Positions 27,115-35,814 of a stretch of 64,000 nt of DNA are shown here, one piece after another. Within the stretch, counting starts at the first letter, position 1. Every line of letters starts with the position of its first letter. The notes under the pieces were generated by a model. The model did no database searches. It was not told the origin of the DNA and saw only the letters and a list, made by a program, of their open reading frames with translations. This DNA comes from Erwinia persicina NBRC 102418 (GTDB lineage Bacteria; Pseudomonadota; Gammaproteobacteria; Enterobacterales; Enterobacteriaceae). The DNA lies in contig NZ_BCTN01000001.1 of assembly GCF_001571305.1 (NCBI RefSeq), forward strand, positions 186,001 through 250,000. Reading direction: 5' to 3'. The position numbers and the translations under genes were made by a program.

Positions 27115-28623
27115 TTGTTGAAATATTATGGATCCACTTTGCGCCCAGAAAAGAACGTTGCCAGCTTCCCGGGCCTGTTGCTTAAAAAAGGGAAAATTAA
27201 AGAACAGTTCTATCAGGTGATTAAAGAGATGATCCTGACCGGCGAGCTTAAAGCCGGGCGGAAGCTGCCCTCCAGCAGAACGTTTTCTGAAATGATGGCC
27301 ATTTCAAGGAACTCCGTGCTGTCGGGTCTGGAACGCCTCTGCGATGAGGGCTATCTGACAACCCGACAGGGCGCGGGCACCTTTGTTGCGCCGGTCATTC
27401 CTGATGAGATGATCCACACGGCGGCTGTGGCCCCCTCCCCCCAGGCGGCGCGGGAAAAAAGTCGCCCCCGGCTGGATCCGCAGACGCAGGTGATGAAGCA
27501 GCTGTGGGACGCGACGCTGCCCCACTCCGGACAAAACCTGACGTTTAATATCGGTATCGGCTGCACGGACTTATTCCCTTATGCGCTGTGGGGGCGGCTT
27601 TCCGGCCGCCTCTGGCGGCAGTATCGCCAGCTGGACGGCCGGCACAATGAGGTGATGGGCTACCGACCGTTGAGACGGGCCCTCTGCGACTATGTCCGCA
27701 CCACGCGGGGCCTGAACTGCACAGAGGAACAGATCCTGATTGTCAGTGGAACCCAGCAGGCGATGAATCTGGCCGCGCAGGTGCTGTTACAGAAGGGCGA
27801 TGAAGTCTGGCTCGATGAACCGGGATACGACGGTGCCCTGGGGGCGTTTACCTCCATGGGGGCGGTCATCCGCCCGGTGAGCGGCGATAAACAGGGAATG
27901 GACATCGCCAGCGGCATCCGCCAGTGGCCGGGGGCGAAAATGATTTTCACCTCCCCTTCCCATCAGTTTCCGCTGGGCGGAACCCTGAGTCTGTCACGAA
28001 GAATGGCGCTGCTGGAGTGGGCCGCAGAGCGTGACGCGTGGATCTTCGAGGATGATTACAACAGTGAGTTTCGCTATGCCGCCCAGCCAATCCAGGCCCT
28101 GCAGGGGCTGGATCAGCATCAGCGGGTGATCTACGCCGGAACCTTCTCCAAAATGATGTTCCCGGGGTTTCATCTGGGTTTCCTGGTGGTGCCTGAACAC
28201 CTGGTGGAGCCCTTTAAAATCGCGAAGTACTATGCGGACACGCGGACGGCTTATCTGGATCAAACCCTTCTCGCCACCTTTATCGCTGAGGGGCATTATG
28301 CCCGCCACGTCAGGCGCGTAAGGAAAGCCTGCCATGAACGCCAGAGGGTGATGACAGAAGCCATCCGCTTATATCTTCCCGACATTTTCAGCGTAGAACC
28401 TGCGGATTCCGGCATTCATCTTGTCTGCTGGCTGGCGGAGCATCTTGACGAAGCCGTTATCCTTGCGCACTGTCGTCAGGCGGGTTTGGGCGCGCAACCC
28501 CTTGCACGCTACTGCCAGACCCGACCGGAAAAGCAGGCGATCCTGTTCGGCTTTGCCGCACATACACCGGCGGAGATCGTTGACGGGATCAGGAAACTGG
28601 CCCGGCAGCTGGCCAGAAAATAA
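27115..28623 (+). CDS. MocR/PdxR-type GntR regulator with aminotransferase domain
   Basis: A 502-residue fusion of an N-terminal GntR winged helix (KIKEQFYQVIKEMILTGELK, then RKLPSSRTFSEMMAISRNSV) to a fold-type I aminotransferase domain. The PLP domain keeps the SGTQQAMNLAAQVL segment, DEPGYDGALGAF, TSPSHQFPLGGTLSL, the FEDDYNSEFRY motif and the PLP lysine in YAGTFSKMMFPG. Such proteins bind PLP or an amine-PLP adduct and control nearby genes. The start is uncertain: the frame begins with TTG at 27115. The GNAT gene is divergent and an aldo/keto reductase follows by 18 bp, possibly as co-transcribed target. Confidence 0.87.
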   Translation: MLKYYGSTLRPEKNVASFPGLLLKKGKIKEQFYQVIKEMILTGELKAGRKLPSSRTFSEMMAISRNSVLSGLERLCDEGYLTTRQGAGTFVAPVIPDEMIHTAAVAPSPQAAREKSRPRLDPQTQVMKQLWDATLPHSGQNLTFNIGIGCTDLFPYALWGRLSGRLWRQYRQLDGRHNEVMGYRPLRRALCDYVRTTRGLNCTEEQILIVSGTQQAMNLAAQVLLQKGDEVWLDEPGYDGALGAFTSMGAVIRPVSGDKQGMDIASGIRQWPGAKMIFTSPSHQFPLGGTLSLSRRMALLEWAAERDAWIFEDDYNSEFRYAAQPIQALQGLDQHQRVIYAGTFSKMMFPGFHLGFLVVPEHLVEPFKIAKYYADTRTAYLDQTLLATFIAEGHYARHVRRVRKACHERQRVMTEAIRLYLPDIFSVEPADSGIHLVCWLAEHLDEAVILAHCRQAGLGAQPLARYCQTRPEKQAILFGFAAHTPAEIVDGIRKLARQLARK

Positions 28624-28641
28624 CCCCCACAAGGAGGCAGC

Positions 28642-29643
28642 ATGCAGTACACCCCCCTCGGCAACAGCGACCTGAACGTTTCACGCATCTGTATGGGCTG
28701 CATGGGCTTTGGCGACCCGACCACCGGGCCACACAGCTGGACGCTGGACGAAGCGGAAAGTCGCGACATCATCCGCTACGGGCTGGAAAACGGCATCAAT
28801 TTTTTTGATACCGCCATTGCCTATCAGAACGGCTCCAGCGAGCGCTATGTCGGCAGGGCATTACGCGATATGGCAAAACGGGATGAGGTGGTGCTGGCGA
28901 CGAAATTTCTGCCGCGTACCGCGCAGCAAATGGCAGCGGGGGTGACGGCTAAAGAGGCCATTACCCTCTCGCTGACGCAAAGCCTGCAGAACCTGGGCAT
29001 GGATTATATTGACCTCTATATCTGCCACCGGTGGGATTACCACACGCCGATCCTCGAGATTCTGCAAACGCTGCATCAGGCCGTGACCGCCGGTAAAGTC
29101 CGTGCGATTGGGCTTTCCAACTGCTTTGCCTGGCAGCTGGCCAAAGCCAATGCCCTTGCGCGGCAGGAAGCCCTGACGCCGTTTGTGTCGGTGCAGAGCC
29201 ACTACAACCTGATCATGCGCGAAGACGAGCGGGAGCTGGCCGGTCTATGCGCGGAAGATAACATTGCCATGACGCCTTACAGCGCCCTGGCCAGCGGCAG
29301 GCTGTCGCGGGTGGCAGACTCGCAGACCCGGCGTTCCCGTGAGGACAGTTACGCAAAAGGCAAATACGACAGCACCGCCGGGGCGGACCAGGCGATCATC
29401 AACCGTGTCAGTGAGCTGGCTTCGCGCCGGGGCGTGTCGATGACCGAAGTGTCGCTGGCCTGGTTACTGACCCGAGTGACGTCACCGGTGGTCGGCGCCA
29501 CCCGCCGACACCACGTTGACGGTGCGGTTAAGGCAGTTGACCTGAAGCTGAGTGTGGAGGAGATTCACTCTCTTGAAGCCTGTTACCAGCCGCATCACCT
29601 CACCGGGATGATGGCCGAAAACCGGCCACCGGCGACAGGTTAA
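28642..29643 (+). CDS. Aldo/keto reductase (YajO-like)
   Basis: A 333-residue NADPH-dependent aldo/keto reductase. The opening QYTPLGNSDLNVSRICMGCM and the catalytic set, D in NFFDTAIAYQNGSSE (with Y), K in LATKFLPR and H in YICHRWDYHTPI, match the family and resemble E. coli YajO. AWLLTRVTSPVVGATRRHH is the phosphate-binding end of NADPH. An AAGGAGG site lies 7 nt before the ATG. It is 18 bp downstream of the MocR regulator and probably in its operon, so a PLP-related or amine-linked substrate is possible; pyridoxal reductases belong to this superfamily. The true substrate is unknown. Confidence 0.9.
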   Translation: MQYTPLGNSDLNVSRICMGCMGFGDPTTGPHSWTLDEAESRDIIRYGLENGINFFDTAIAYQNGSSERYVGRALRDMAKRDEVVLATKFLPRTAQQMAAGVTAKEAITLSLTQSLQNLGMDYIDLYICHRWDYHTPILEILQTLHQAVTAGKVRAIGLSNCFAWQLAKANALARQEALTPFVSVQSHYNLIMREDERELAGLCAEDNIAMTPYSALASGRLSRVADSQTRRSREDSYAKGKYDSTAGADQAIINRVSELASRRGVSMTEVSLAWLLTRVTSPVVGATRRHHVDGAVKAVDLKLSVEEIHSLEACYQPHHLTGMMAENRPPATG

Positions 29644-29736
29644 CCGGCGACGGTTATCCCCTGCCGGCCTTGCAGCACTGATGATCCGCCCCTTTCGCCG
29701 GGGATGAAGGGCTGGCCCGGCCCGGCGACAGGGCCG

Positions 29737-30726
29737 TTACCGATCCTGCTGGCGGGGGATATCCGTTGAGAATCTGGCGCTGATCGCATCGCGCTCATAG
29801 CCCTGCGGTTCGGTCAGGATGTGGTATAAGTCCGGACGACGACCATGGATCCACCGCCGCCCCGTACTCATCGCCAGCAGGGTTAAATCAAGTTCGGCAC
29901 TGACCATCGCATCCTCTGCCACCCAGGTTTCTGCCACTATCCGGCCATAGGGATCCAGGATCATCGCATTGCCGGTGCGCACTTCGTCCTGGTCTGCGCC
30001 CACGCCGTTACTGAATAACACGAACAGCCCGTTGTCATGGGCACGCGCGGGTAGCCAGCGCATCAGCCATTCCCGGCCACTGGCCCCTTTAAATGCCGCC
30101 GTGATTTCTTCTTTGCGCGTCGCCCGTTGCGCCCAGAGCGCCAGCGGGATCGGCTTCATGGCACAGGGACTGCGCGACTGTGTTCCCCCGGTCTGGTGCG
30201 GGGCAAGCAGGATATCGGCACCGAGCAGCGCCGTGGCGCGCACGTTCTCAACGAGGTTATTATCCCAGCAGATGAGGATCCCCACTTTCACGCCCCAGGG
30301 AGTATCAAACACAGTGAATCTGTCGCCGCTGCTGATGGCCGGGTGCTCAAAAGCGTGAAGCTTGCGATGCGTATGCACTGAACCATCGGGCATACAGGCC
30401 ACATAGGCGTTATAGAGACGCCCGTCATCGGCACGTTCAATCAGCCCGGCACCGATCAGCATCTGATGTTTTACCGCCAGCGCACGGATCAGCGCCAGCG
30501 AGGGGCTGTTGTTCAGCGGTTCAGCCAGCGCAGACACCTCACTGGCGGAAAGCCGTGGCACATGCCAGTAACCGGTGATACACATTTCCGGGAAGGTCAG
30601 AATCTTTACCTGTTGCAGGGCGGCCTGCTGAATAAACTTCTCCATGATCAGCAGGTTGTACTGCTTATTTCCGGCCTGATGCTGAAACTGTACGGTGGCG
30701 GCCCTGAGGGCGGTTCTCTCTGACAT
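29737..30726 (-). CDS. Carbon-nitrogen hydrolase (nitrilase superfamily)
   Basis: A 329-residue cytosolic hydrolase of the nitrilase/amidase superfamily. The catalytic triad is visible as E47 in TFPEMCITGYW, K122 in HRKLHAFE and C153 in GILICWDNN. The length is that of aliphatic amidase-like or N-carbamoyl-amine hydrolases. An extended segment, LALWAQRATRKEEITAAFKG, is a distinctive feature of the branch. It is divergent from a LysR gene 97 bp away, so it is probably that regulator's target. It would release ammonia or an amine from an amide or carbamoyl compound; the exact substrate is unknown. Confidence 0.87.
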   Translation of the reverse strand: MSERTALRAATVQFQHQAGNKQYNLLIMEKFIQQAALQQVKILTFPEMCITGYWHVPRLSASEVSALAEPLNNSPSLALIRALAVKHQMLIGAGLIERADDGRLYNAYVACMPDGSVHTHRKLHAFEHPAISSGDRFTVFDTPWGVKVGILICWDNNLVENVRATALLGADILLAPHQTGGTQSRSPCAMKPIPLALWAQRATRKEEITAAFKGASGREWLMRWLPARAHDNGLFVLFSNGVGADQDEVRTGNAMILDPYGRIVAETWVAEDAMVSAELDLTLLAMSTGRRWIHGRRPDLYHILTEPQGYERDAISARFSTDIPRQQDR

Positions 30727-30784
30727 GATGAAACTCCAGAAGTGATCGGAAAGGCATTACAGCAGGCTCACTGATAACGGTATA

Positions 30785-30807
30785 ATCAAACTATTTTCAA
30801 TTCTGAT
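30785..30807. promoter_or_regulatory. Possible LysR box between nitrilase and LysR genes
   Basis: ATCA at 30785-30788 and TGAT at 30804-30807 are symmetric ends of an AT-rich 23-bp site containing the T-N11-A pattern. It lies in the divergent promoter region, 16 bp before the LysR start. Weak evidence by pattern only. Confidence 0.3.
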
Positions 30808-30823
30808 AACTTTCTGGAATGTC

Positions 30824-31699
30824 ATGATGAATCTTCGGTTGCTGAACGCCTTTGTGATGCTGGCAGAAAAAGGAAACTATGCCGAAGCCGCGCGGGCCCT
30901 GTTTATCTCGCAACCGGCATTAACCAAACAGATAAACCTGCTGGAATCGCAACTCAACGTCGCTCTTTTTTCACGCGGCCGGCACGGTACGGCGCTGACA
31001 TCCGGCGGTCGTCGCCTGCTGCCGGAGGCGCAGAAAGTGCTCGGGCAGGCACGCTCATTCCTGCACCATGCCGGGCAGGTGGCAAAAGGCCATGAGGGCA
31101 CTCTGGCGGTGGGATTCGGCCTCTCCAGCTTTTACCTGGCCCCGCAGTGTCTGGCCGAATTTCGCCAGCGTTTCCCCGGCGTGGAGGTTTCTTTAACTGA
31201 CCTGCCCTCCGCGCAGCAGTATGCCCAGCTGCAAAACAACGAACTTCAGGTGGGATTTGTTCGGGTACCACCGCCTGTACCGCTGGATTATCTGCCGCTG
31301 TTTACTGACCGTCTGGTGCTGGTCGCGGCGGATGCCTCGTCGGTCAGCGTGGCCGGGTGTTTAAAAAAGTGGCCTCTGCTGCGGCTGCGCACGGAACGTG
31401 GCCGCGGTCTGAATACCCAGATTGATCGCTATATGCAGGACAACGGGCTGATGGCCTCTGCCACACAGCTGGCTGAGGATATTCATACCATCGTCGCGCT
31501 GGTGATGGCCGGCACCGGGGCTGCACTGTTACCGGAGAGCGTGATGCATATCGCCCCTCCGGCATTAGCGATGATGCCGTTAACGGGAGCGTCAGTAAGC
31601 TGGCAGGTGGGTATCGCATGGGACGGCAGAACGGAGGATCGGCTCAGGGATCATTTTATCGCGGGGGTGAAGACAAGGCAGCGGGTTTCAGCGCGTTAA
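30824..31699 (+). CDS. LysR-type regulator of the nitrilase locus
   Basis: A 291-residue LysR regulator. The helix-turn-helix spans NYAEAARALFISQPALTKQI and the following NLLESQLNVALFSRGRHG. The ligand domain begins at GHEGTLAVGFGLSSFYLAPQ. Two adjacent ATGs (30824 and 30827) are possible starts; TCTGGAATGTC upstream gives a modest ribosome site. It is divergent from the carbon-nitrogen hydrolase. The gene ends at a hairpin it shares with the convergent quinone oxidoreductase. Confidence 0.88.
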   Translation: MMNLRLLNAFVMLAEKGNYAEAARALFISQPALTKQINLLESQLNVALFSRGRHGTALTSGGRRLLPEAQKVLGQARSFLHHAGQVAKGHEGTLAVGFGLSSFYLAPQCLAEFRQRFPGVEVSLTDLPSAQQYAQLQNNELQVGFVRVPPPVPLDYLPLFTDRLVLVAADASSVSVAGCLKKWPLLRLRTERGRGLNTQIDRYMQDNGLMASATQLAEDIHTIVALVMAGTGAALLPESVMHIAPPALAMMPLTGASVSWQVGIAWDGRTEDRLRDHFIAGVKTRQRVSAR

Positions 31700-31730
31700 T
31701 TCACGCTGGCGCTTCCGCCTGTCAGGCATT

Positions 31731-31761
31731 AAAAAACCCGCCCGGTGGGTCCCCGGGCGGG
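31731..31761. terminator. Bidirectional terminator
   Basis: CCCGCCCGG (31737-31745) and CCGGGCGGG (31753-31761) form a perfect 9-bp stem. Six A on the left give a T run for the minus-strand quinone oxidoreductase; CTGTTATTT on the right serves the LysR gene less strongly. Confidence 0.82.
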
Positions 31762-31776
31762 CTGTTATTTATGCCA

Positions 31777-32790
31777 TCACCAGCTGACACACACCTTACC
31801 CAGGTGTTTGCCGCTTTGCAGGTGGGCAAAGGCCTCGCTTAAGCGATCGTAGGTAAAGACCCGATCGATGATCGGTTTCTGCGCCATCAGCGCCAGCGCG
31901 TTGACATAGTCAATCTGATCCTGGCGGCTGCCGACAATCAGCCCCTCAATGCGCACCTGTTTAGCCAGCACGCTGAAGACGGACAATGCCGCATCCGTGC
32001 CGGACAACACGCCGATCACGGCAATATGGCCGCCAACCTTCACCGCTTTCAGGGATTCATTCAGCGTGGCGGGCCCGCCCACTTCAACCACGTGATCAAC
32101 ACCGATGCCGCCGGTCAGTTCAAGGACTTTGTCGCCCCACTCTGGCGTCGTGCGGTAGTTAATGGTGTCATCTGCGCCCAGTTCGCGCACTCTCGCCAGT
32201 TTCTCATCAGAAGACGAGGTGGCAATGACCCGTGCGCCCATCGCTTTGGCCAGCTGCAGCGCGGCAATGGAAACCCCGCCGGTGCCCTGCACCAGTACGG
32301 TTTCACCCGCTTTTAAGCGGCCATTGACCACTAAGGCCCGCCATGCGGTCAGGCCGGAGGTGGTGATGGTGGCGGCTTCCACGTGCGACCAGCCTGCCGG
32401 TGCGTGGGTAAAGGCGCTTTCCGCGCGCACAACACTTTCACAGGCCAGGCCATCGACGCCATCGCCTGGCGTATGGGCAAATCCGCCCACGGCCGGGGTC
32501 GCTTTACCTGCCGCCCATACCGGGAAGAAGGTGGAAACCACGGCATCACCCACGCGGAAATCGGTTACGCCTTCGCCTACCGCCTCAACAATACCGGCAC
32601 CGTCAGACAGCAGGATACGGCCATCGTCAACGGCCATGCCGCCTGTGGCCACCATCAGATCATGGAAATTGAGCGAGCTGGCTTTAATTGCCACTCTGAT
32701 CTCTCCTTTGCCCGGCTGTCCCGGATCCTTGCGTTCGGTGAGCGTCACGCTGTCGAGATTAAAGGGGGTATTAATCACTGCTGCTTTCAT
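31777..32790 (-). CDS. Zinc-independent NADPH:quinone oxidoreductase-like MDR enzyme
   Basis: A 337-residue medium-chain dehydrogenase/reductase. The Rossmann motif is VLVQGTGGVSIAALQLAKAM, and HVVEVGGPATLNESLKAVKV belongs to the same domain. The zinc-ligand cysteines and histidines of true alcohol dehydrogenases are absent, so it is of the quinone oxidoreductase or enoyl-reductase type. I chose the ATG at 32790, with AGGAG 6 nt upstream; the frame extends to 32856 and an adjacent ATG lies at 32793. It is 86 bp downstream of the MFS gene of the metallophore cluster on the same strand and could be co-transcribed, though a role there is not shown. Confidence 0.87.
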   Translation of the reverse strand: MKAAVINTPFNLDSVTLTERKDPGQPGKGEIRVAIKASSLNFHDLMVATGGMAVDDGRILLSDGAGIVEAVGEGVTDFRVGDAVVSTFFPVWAAGKATPAVGGFAHTPGDGVDGLACESVVRAESAFTHAPAGWSHVEAATITTSGLTAWRALVVNGRLKAGETVLVQGTGGVSIAALQLAKAMGARVIATSSSDEKLARVRELGADDTINYRTTPEWGDKVLELTGGIGVDHVVEVGGPATLNESLKAVKVGGHIAVIGVLSGTDAALSVFSVLAKQVRIEGLIVGSRQDQIDYVNALALMAQKPIIDRVFTYDRLSEAFAHLQSGKHLGKVCVSW

Positions 32791-32876
32791 CATCTTCTCC
32801 TGATAGATCTGTTTCTGGCTGATGCCAGCGAATGAAAGTACCAGCTTACACGCCACTGACGCTCATCGGGTACGCA

Positions 32877-34382
32877 CTATGCGCTGTCACGCGAAATTGA
32901 TGCCCTGCCCTCCGTGACGGGCTGCAGGCGAAACAGTAACGCCATCGCCACAAAGCAGGCCGCGCCGGCACAGAGCATGGCGAGATGAAACCCGCTTTCC
33001 ATCGCCGTCGTATAGCGGGCGCTGAAGTCCGTCACCGCCGGGGAGGTCAGATGACGCGTGACAGCCTGATGCGCAATCTGTGCCGCATCATCAATGCCGC
33101 TGCCGTTCAGCGAAGCCGTCAGCGTGCGTATCGCCTGTCCACTCATCAGCGTGCCGAGTAAGGCAATGCCAATGGTCATTCCCGCCTGACGCAGCGCATT
33201 CATCATCGCTGAAACGGATCCGGCCTGTTCAGTGGGCGCCATGCCCATCACCAGCATACCAATCCCCGGCACCGCCAGTCCGGCACCGGCCCCCAGCAGC
33301 GCGAACAGCGTCCCGACCAGCCAGTAAGCAGACTGCGCATGCAGCAGTGCCATCGCCACCATCGACAGGCCGGCGATGCCATAACCGGCGACCATCAGTC
33401 CGCGCATCGGCAGGCGGGCACTGATTCGGCCAAACAGCAGCGAGACCAGTCCGGTGACGGCGAACAGCGGCAGCATACGCAGCCCGGCTTCCGCCGGGGC
33501 CCAGCCCTGAATCTGCTGCAGAAAAATCGAAAAAAAGAACAGGCAGCTGTAATAAGAAAACCCGAGAATAAAGGAGGCCAGATTGACGCAGACAAACGCT
33601 GGCTCGCGCAGCAGTGCCAGCGGCAGTAACGGTCGCGGCGTCCGTTTCTCCACCAGCGCAAACAGGATAAAACCCACCGCAGCAACAGCGAGGATCATCA
33701 GGGGAAGGCGGCCGCTAAAGCCGTATTTACCCGCCTCAATCATCCCCCAGGCCAGCGCCCCCAGTGATAAAATGCCCAACAGCTGCCCGGCGGTGTCCAG
33801 CGCCGCATGGTCAGGAAATTTACGCTCCGGTATGCCCCACAGCCCTGCAGCGACAGCCACCAGGCACAGTGGGATATTCACCAGAAAAATACTCTGCCAG
33901 CCCAGCCACTGCAGCAGTACGCCGCCGAGCAGCGGCCCGAGGATCAGCGCCAGCGCGCTGAACGCTGACCAGCCCCCGATAGCATGAGCCCGCTGGCGGG
34001 GATCGGGAAAAGCATGGGTCAGAATCGGCATGGCCCCGGAAATCAGTAACGCTGCCGATACCCCCTGAATGGCCCGCCCGGTCAGCAGCACCGCCAGGTC
34101 AGGGGCGATACCGCACAGTAATGACCCGCAGGTGAACAGCACTACGCCACTCACCCAGGCGCGTTTATGTCCGTAACGATCCGCAAGCGGTCCGGCGGAC
34201 AGCATAAAAGCAGACAGACAGACGGCGTAGGCATTAACCACCCACTGTAACCCGGCAATGTCCGTTCGCAGTGCACTCTGCATGGTCGGCAGGGCAACGT
34301 TGACGATGCTGATATCCAGCGAGGCAAGAAAAGTACCAAGATAAGCCGCAGCGAGTGCGGCGTGATGACGGCTGAGACGCAT
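32877..34382 (-). CDS. DHA2-family MFS exporter (EmrB/QacA type), probable metallophore exporter
   Basis: A 501-residue inner-membrane drug:H+ antiporter with fourteen predicted helices. ASLDISIVNVALPTMQSALR is the DHA2 motif D1, AGPLADRYGHKRAWVSG the motif A loop, and LGPLLGGVLLQWLG the antiporter motif C. A TetR-type operator lies 43 bp upstream of its start (34425-34445), the same as in front of the biosynthetic genes, so I assign it to export of the cluster's product. The quinone oxidoreductase gene follows on the same strand. In siderophore systems an MFS protein commonly does the export step; here that is inference. Confidence 0.88.
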   Translation of the reverse strand: MRLSRHHAALAAAYLGTFLASLDISIVNVALPTMQSALRTDIAGLQWVVNAYAVCLSAFMLSAGPLADRYGHKRAWVSGVVLFTCGSLLCGIAPDLAVLLTGRAIQGVSAALLISGAMPILTHAFPDPRQRAHAIGGWSAFSALALILGPLLGGVLLQWLGWQSIFLVNIPLCLVAVAAGLWGIPERKFPDHAALDTAGQLLGILSLGALAWGMIEAGKYGFSGRLPLMILAVAAVGFILFALVEKRTPRPLLPLALLREPAFVCVNLASFILGFSYYSCLFFFSIFLQQIQGWAPAEAGLRMLPLFAVTGLVSLLFGRISARLPMRGLMVAGYGIAGLSMVAMALLHAQSAYWLVGTLFALLGAGAGLAVPGIGMLVMGMAPTEQAGSVSAMMNALRQAGMTIGIALLGTLMSGQAIRTLTASLNGSGIDDAAQIAHQAVTRHLTSPAVTDFSARYTTAMESGFHLAMLCAGAACFVAMALLFRLQPVTEGRASISRDSA

Positions 34383-34424
34383 AAAAATCCCTTATATGAT
34401 GGGCTGGTTATCGTAACCGTAGCA

Positions 34425-34445
34425 ATTGACTGACCGACGGTCAAT
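34425..34445. promoter_or_regulatory. TetR-type operator 1 (MFS exporter)
   Basis: ATTGACTG-ACCGA-CGGTCAAT, an inverted repeat with one mismatch between its arms. It has the same arms as the operator at 37053-37075 and stands 43 bp before the MFS start codon. The TetR gene at 49395-50003 is the likely binder. Confidence 0.75.
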
Positions 34446-34527
34446 GAAAAACAGCGCAGCAGACCGGTGATATTTTTTCAGCGAAGCGCCACTTTACGGG
34501 GCGGGCAAACCGCCGCCCCTAACGCGG

Positions 34528-35814
34528 TTACAACCCCAGATTCCCCCGCAGCGTCGACGCCGTATAGTGTTTCCGCAGCAGACCACGATGCTGTAACGCC
34601 GGGATCACCTGACTGACAAATTCGCTGACCCCACCCGGGAAATGCGAGAACATCACGTTAAAACCGTCGGCCGCGCCCTGCTCTGACCACTGCTGCATTG
34701 TCTCTGCCACGCTGGAGGCCGTCCCCACCATTTCCAGCCCCTGATAACCGCAAATGCGTCGTGCCAGCGCCAGAATAGTGAGGTTTTCCCGTCGCGCCAG
34801 TTGCACCACCCGCTCGCGCCCGCTTTTACTGGCATTACTGGCGGGGATTTCCGGCAACGGGCCGTGGATATCATACGCTGATATATCGTGCCCGAGCGCC
34901 ACCGAGAGAGTGGCAAGACTGCTCTGCTCGTCCACCAGGCTGTCCAGCGTGGCACGTTTCTGACGGGCTTCTTCTTCGGTCGCGCCGAGAACCACAAAGA
35001 CAGCAGGAATGATTTTCAGCGGTTTACGGCGGCCGGCAGCCTGCGCCCGGCCCTGCATATCGTCATAAAACTCACGGGCGGAATCCAGATCAGTCTGGTA
35101 GGTAAATATCACTTCGGCGGTTTCGGCCGCAACCTGCCTGCCGGCTTCTGACGCCCCGGCCTGCACGATAACCGGCCGCCCCTGGGGAGAGCGTTCAATA
35201 TTCAGCGGGCCCTGCACCGAAAAATAGTCCCCGTGATGGTCGAGCCGGTGCATTTTTTCAACCTGCAGAAATACGCCGCTGTCAGCATCACGGCAAAACG
35301 CATCCTGCTCCCAGCTGTCCCACAGACCGTTCATCACCGCCGTAAACTCCCGCGCCCGCGCATAGCGCTGGCTGTGCTCCATATGCGTTTTCTGGCCGAA
35401 ATTACCGGCTTCGCTGGCATTGCTGGAGGTCACCAGATTCCACCCGGCGCGGCCTGCGCTGATGTGGTCAAGGGATGCCAGACGGCGTGCCAGCATATAG
35501 GGTTCGTTATAAGTGGTACTCGCCGTGCCAATCAGCCCGAGGTGCCGGGTAACAGCAGCCAGCGCAGGCAGCAGCGTCAGCGGATCCAGCGTCACCGTGC
35601 TGTGCCCGCGAGCCAGCGCCGCCGGGCCAACTGCACGTAACGCCAGCGTATCGGGCAGAAACAGACCGTCGAACCGTCCCTGCTCCAGGGTCTGTGCAAA
35701 CCACTTCATCTGCTCAAAGCGGCACTGAAAATCGGCGACAGCGCCAGGATAACGCCATGCGCCGGCATGGATGCTGGGCATTGCCAGCAGGATAAGTTGA
35801 GAAGTGCGGGTCAT
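34528..35814 (-). CDS. LLM-class FMN-dependent monooxygenase (NtaA/SnaA/DszA family)
   Basis: A 428-residue flavin-dependent monooxygenase of the bacterial luciferase superfamily. It uses FMNH2 from a partner reductase to oxidise the substrate. SLDHISAGRAGWNLVTSSNA is the family's flavin-pocket segment, and LFLPDTLALRA, GTASTTYNEPYMLARRLASL and RPVIVQAGASEAGRQVAAE are also typical. The start at 35814 overlaps the stop of the upstream binding-protein gene (TGATG) with AAGGAGG before it, so the two are coupled. NtaA-type relatives cleave metal-chelating aminopolycarboxylates, so it may break down the imported chelate to release metal, or it may tailor the product. Both are inference. Confidence 0.87.
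   Translation of the reverse strand: MTRTSQLILLAMPSIHAGAWRYPGAVADFQCRFEQMKWFAQTLEQGRFDGLFLPDTLALRAVGPAALARGHSTVTLDPLTLLPALAAVTRHLGLIGTASTTYNEPYMLARRLASLDHISAGRAGWNLVTSSNASEAGNFGQKTHMEHSQRYARAREFTAVMNGLWDSWEQDAFCRDADSGVFLQVEKMHRLDHHGDYFSVQGPLNIERSPQGRPVIVQAGASEAGRQVAAETAEVIFTYQTDLDSAREFYDDMQGRAQAAGRRKPLKIIPAVFVVLGATEEEARQKRATLDSLVDEQSSLATLSVALGHDISAYDIHGPLPEIPASNASKSGRERVVQLARRENLTILALARRICGYQGLEMVGTASSVAETMQQWSEQGAADGFNVMFSHFPGGVSEFVSQVIPALQHRGLLRKHYTASTLRGNLGL

Noticed and set aside
27115..27180. ATG at 27128 as the MocR start
   Set aside because: It is out of frame with the winged-helix domain; the in-frame start is probably TTG or lies slightly downstream.
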